NCBI GenBank assembly: GCA_021324675.1
Contig: JAJPIR010000286.1
Span: 1 to 39,099 of the forward strand
Source: Actinomycetota bacterium
GTDB taxonomy: Bacteria; Actinomycetota; Actinomycetes; Mycobacteriales; Pseudonocardiaceae
DNA: 39,099 nucleotides
Direction: 5' to 3'
This document shows, in pieces, positions 37,416-39,099 of the stretch. The notes beneath the pieces are model-generated. The model was not told the origin of the DNA. It searched no databases and saw nothing but the letters and a program-made list of their open reading frames with translations. A program made the translations under genes and the position numbers. Every line of letters starts with the position of its first letter. Position 1 is the stretch's first letter.

Positions 37416-38978
37416 GTGGACGTCCTGGCGGGCGCGGCGCAAGACACCGCCGCGCGCAACGAGCAGGCGCACGCCGCGCTGGTCGCCGACCTGCGCGAGC
37501 GGCTCGCCACCGCCCGGCTGGGTGGACCGCACAGCGCCCGGCAGCGCCATCTGGAGCGCGGCAAGATGTTGCCCCGCGACCGGGTCGATTCCCTGGTGGA
37601 TCCGTCATCGCCGTTCCTGGAACTGTCCCCGCTCGCGGCCACCGGCATGTACGGTGACGAGGCCCCGGCCGCGGGAATCATTACCGGTATCGGGAGGGTA
37701 TCCGGTCGGGAGTGTGTGATCGTCGCCAACGACGCCACGGTCAAGGGCGGCACGTACTACCCGATCACGGTCAAGAAGCATCTGCGCGCCCAGGAAGTGG
37801 CACTGCACAATCGGCTGCCGTGCATCTACCTGGTCGATTCCGGCGGCGCCTACCTGCCTGAGCAAGATCAGGTGTTTCCCGATCGGGACCATTTCGGCCG
37901 GATCTTCTACAACCAGGCGACGATGTCCGCACGCGGTATCCCGCAGATTGCGGCGGTGCTCGGTTCGTGCACCGCGGGAGGCGCTTACGTGCCGGCGATG
38001 AGCGATGAGGCGGTGATCGTCCGCAACCAGGGCACGATCTTTCTCGGCGGCCCACCGCTGGTGCAGGCGGCCACCGGCGAGGTGGTCACGGCCGAGGAAC
38101 TCGGCGGCGCGGTGCTGCATTCGCGGGTGTCCGGGGTGACCGACCACCTCGCCGAAAGCGACGCCCACGCGCTGCAGATCCTCCGCAGAATCGTCGCCAC
38201 GCTCGGGCCGCGGCCACCCCAGCCGTGGGAGGTGGTCGCCACCGAGGAGCCCACTGTGGACGGCATCTACCGCGTGGTGCCGGTGGATTCCCGCACGCCC
38301 TATGACGTCCGTGAGGTGATCGCCCGGATCGTTGACGCGAGCCGCTTGGCAGAGTTCAAGGCCGAGTACGGCACCACGCTGGTCACTGGCTTCGCGCGGC
38401 TGCACGGCCACCCGGTGGGCATCGTGGCGAACAACGGGATCCTCTTCAGCGAGTCAGCTCTCAAGGGTGCCCATTTCATCGAGCTGTGCGATCAGCGTGG
38501 CATTCCTTTGGTGTTCCTGCAGAACATTTCCGGTTTCATGGTGGGCCGGGAGTACGAGGCCGGCGGGATCGCCAAGCACGGCGCCAAGATGGTCACTGCG
38601 GTAGCCACCACCAGGGTGCCGAAATTGACCGTCATCATCGGCGGTTCGTTCGGCGCGGGTAACTATTCGATGTGCGGGCGGGCGTATTCACCGCGATTTC
38701 TGTTCATGTGGCCCAATGCGCGGATTTCGGTGATGGGCGGTGAGCAGGCCGCCATGGTGCTGTCTGCCGTCCGGGGCGGCCGCGACGCCGATGGCGCGTT
38801 CGCCGACCGCATCCGCGCCCAGTACGAGCGGCAGGGCAACCCGTATTACTCGACCGCCCGGTTATGGGACGACGGGGTCATCGACCCGGCGGACACCCGG
38901 ACGGTACTCGGGCTGGCCCTGTCCGCCTGCGCCAATGCGCCCCTGGAAGCCAGCCGTTTTGGCGTCTTCCGGATGTGA
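37416..38978 (+). CDS. accD1: Acyl-CoA carboxylase beta subunit, methylcrotonyl-CoA carboxylase type (AccD1)
   Basis: A 520-residue carboxyltransferase, start GTG 37416 with AAGGAG six bases upstream. It transfers the carboxyl group from biotin to an acyl-CoA; close resemblance to mycobacterial AccD1 points to 3-methylcrotonyl-CoA in leucine catabolism, with a biotinylated AccA1 subunit presumably encoded beyond the window. Landmarks are [40 protein letters not shown], the N-domain oxyanion [16 protein letters not shown], the C-domain [40 protein letters not shown], and [14 protein letters not shown]. The ending SRFGVFRM is characteristic. Full length compared with the family (about 520-530). 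Confidence 0.95.
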   Translation: MDVLAGAAQDTAARNEQAHAALVADLRERLATARLGGPHSARQRHLERGKMLPRDRVDSLVDPSSPFLELSPLAATGMYGDEAPAAGIITGIGRVSGRECVIVANDATVKGGTYYPITVKKHLRAQEVALHNRLPCIYLVDSGGAYLPEQDQVFPDRDHFGRIFYNQATMSARGIPQIAAVLGSCTAGGAYVPAMSDEAVIVRNQGTIFLGGPPLVQAATGEVVTAEELGGAVLHSRVSGVTDHLAESDAHALQILRRIVATLGPRPPQPWEVVATEEPTVDGIYRVVPVDSRTPYDVREVIARIVDASRLAEFKAEYGTTLVTGFARLHGHPVGIVANNGILFSESALKGAHFIELCDQRGIPLVFLQNISGFMVGREYEAGGIAKHGAKMVTAVATTRVPKLTVIIGGSFGAGNYSMCGRAYSPRFLFMWPNARISVMGGEQAAMVLSAVRGGRDADGAFADRIRAQYERQGNPYYSTARLWDDGVIDPADTRTVLGLALSACANAPLEASRFGVFRM

Positions 38979-38994
38979 GCCGGTGATGGTGATG

Positions 38995-39099
38995 ATGGCT
39001 CAGCCCTGCGATGGTGATGGTTCGGCCCTGCAAGCAGGCCTCACGCAGGCTTCGGAGGTCATGGCTCAGCCCTGCGATGGTGATGGTTCGGCCCTGCAA
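38995..39099. repeat. 66-bp tandem repeat downstream of accD1
   Basis: A 39-bp block (ATGGCTCAGCCCTGCGATGG and the following 19 bases to CCCTGCAA) occurs at 38995-39033 and identically at 39061-39099, giving a 66-bp period; the second unit is cut by the window edge, so the array continues. Within the unit the sub-motif CRGCCCTGC appears twice. 66 is 22 codons, and the minus strand is open through it (LQGRTITIAGLSHDLRSLRE), but no gene is recognisable. Confidence 0.85.

Overview
The window reads as chromosomal DNA of a high-GC, spore- or hypha-forming actinomycete. A Pseudonocardiales-type organism is the best guess: it has a ClpC of mycobacterial type, a MhuD-type haem-degrading enzyme, an F420-dependent LLM-class oxidoreductase, an SsgA-like morphogenesis protein, many GTG starts, and many GTGA/ATGA start-stop overlaps. 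Taxonomy is inferred from protein resemblance only. No rRNA, tRNA, phage, transposase or CRISPR array was recognised.

Layout. Bases 1-2.4 kb: 3' end of clpC with a textbook terminator, then mhuD and a translationally coupled beta-carbonic anhydrase-mutY pair; clpC, mhuD and mutY also lie close together in Mycobacterium tuberculosis. 2.5-8.3 kb: a small unknown gene, a DUF899 gene, the pheA-phosphatase pair (also paired in mycobacteria), an unknown 312-aa protein, two small membrane proteins and a CPBP membrane protease homologue. 8.3-19.4 kb: a long run of minus-strand genes. It opens with a LytS-type histidine kinase, an S49 peptidase and a LytTR response regulator. Two DUF485-type/sodium:solute symporter pairs follow, then rhodanese, DUF4328 and SEC-C/DUF5926 genes. 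The second symporter is fused to an extra membrane helix and a C-terminal seven-bladed YVTN beta-propeller. 19.4-24.3 kb: an unknown gene, an Fpg/Nei glycosylase, a membrane protein preceded by a 22-codon leader ORF, an RNHCP protein, and a DUF4142 protein next to a NOX-like ferric reductase. 24.5-28.9 kb: an orphan response regulator with a degenerate receiver, a GT2-GtrA protein whose DxD motif is DVH, an acyl-CoA dehydrogenase, an SsgA-like protein and a frameshifted relic. 28.9-33.2 kb: LOG, VOC, and a sulfonate-type ABC transporter (binding lipoprotein, ATPase, permease) preceded by a probable cysteine-responsive leader peptide. 33.5-39.1 kb: membrane protein plus epoxide hydrolase-like gene, LLM oxidoreductase, 2OG-Fe(II) oxygenase, and accD1, with SDR and EamA gene relics in the gaps.

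How they work together. The clearest candidate system is the kinase/regulator/double-symporter locus. By analogy with LytS/LytTR systems that control pyruvate uptake in enterobacteria, it probably senses and imports small carboxylates; the propeller fusion would place a sensor, lid or docking domain on the outer face of the transporter. The ABC operon is probably induced by sulfur limitation through its leader peptide.

Non-coding structure is unusually rich: two arrays of one 22-bp repeat family; two copies of a 68-bp palindromic element with identical length and spacing; a perfect 23-bp inverted repeat; and 8-bp, 27-bp and 66-bp tandem repeats.
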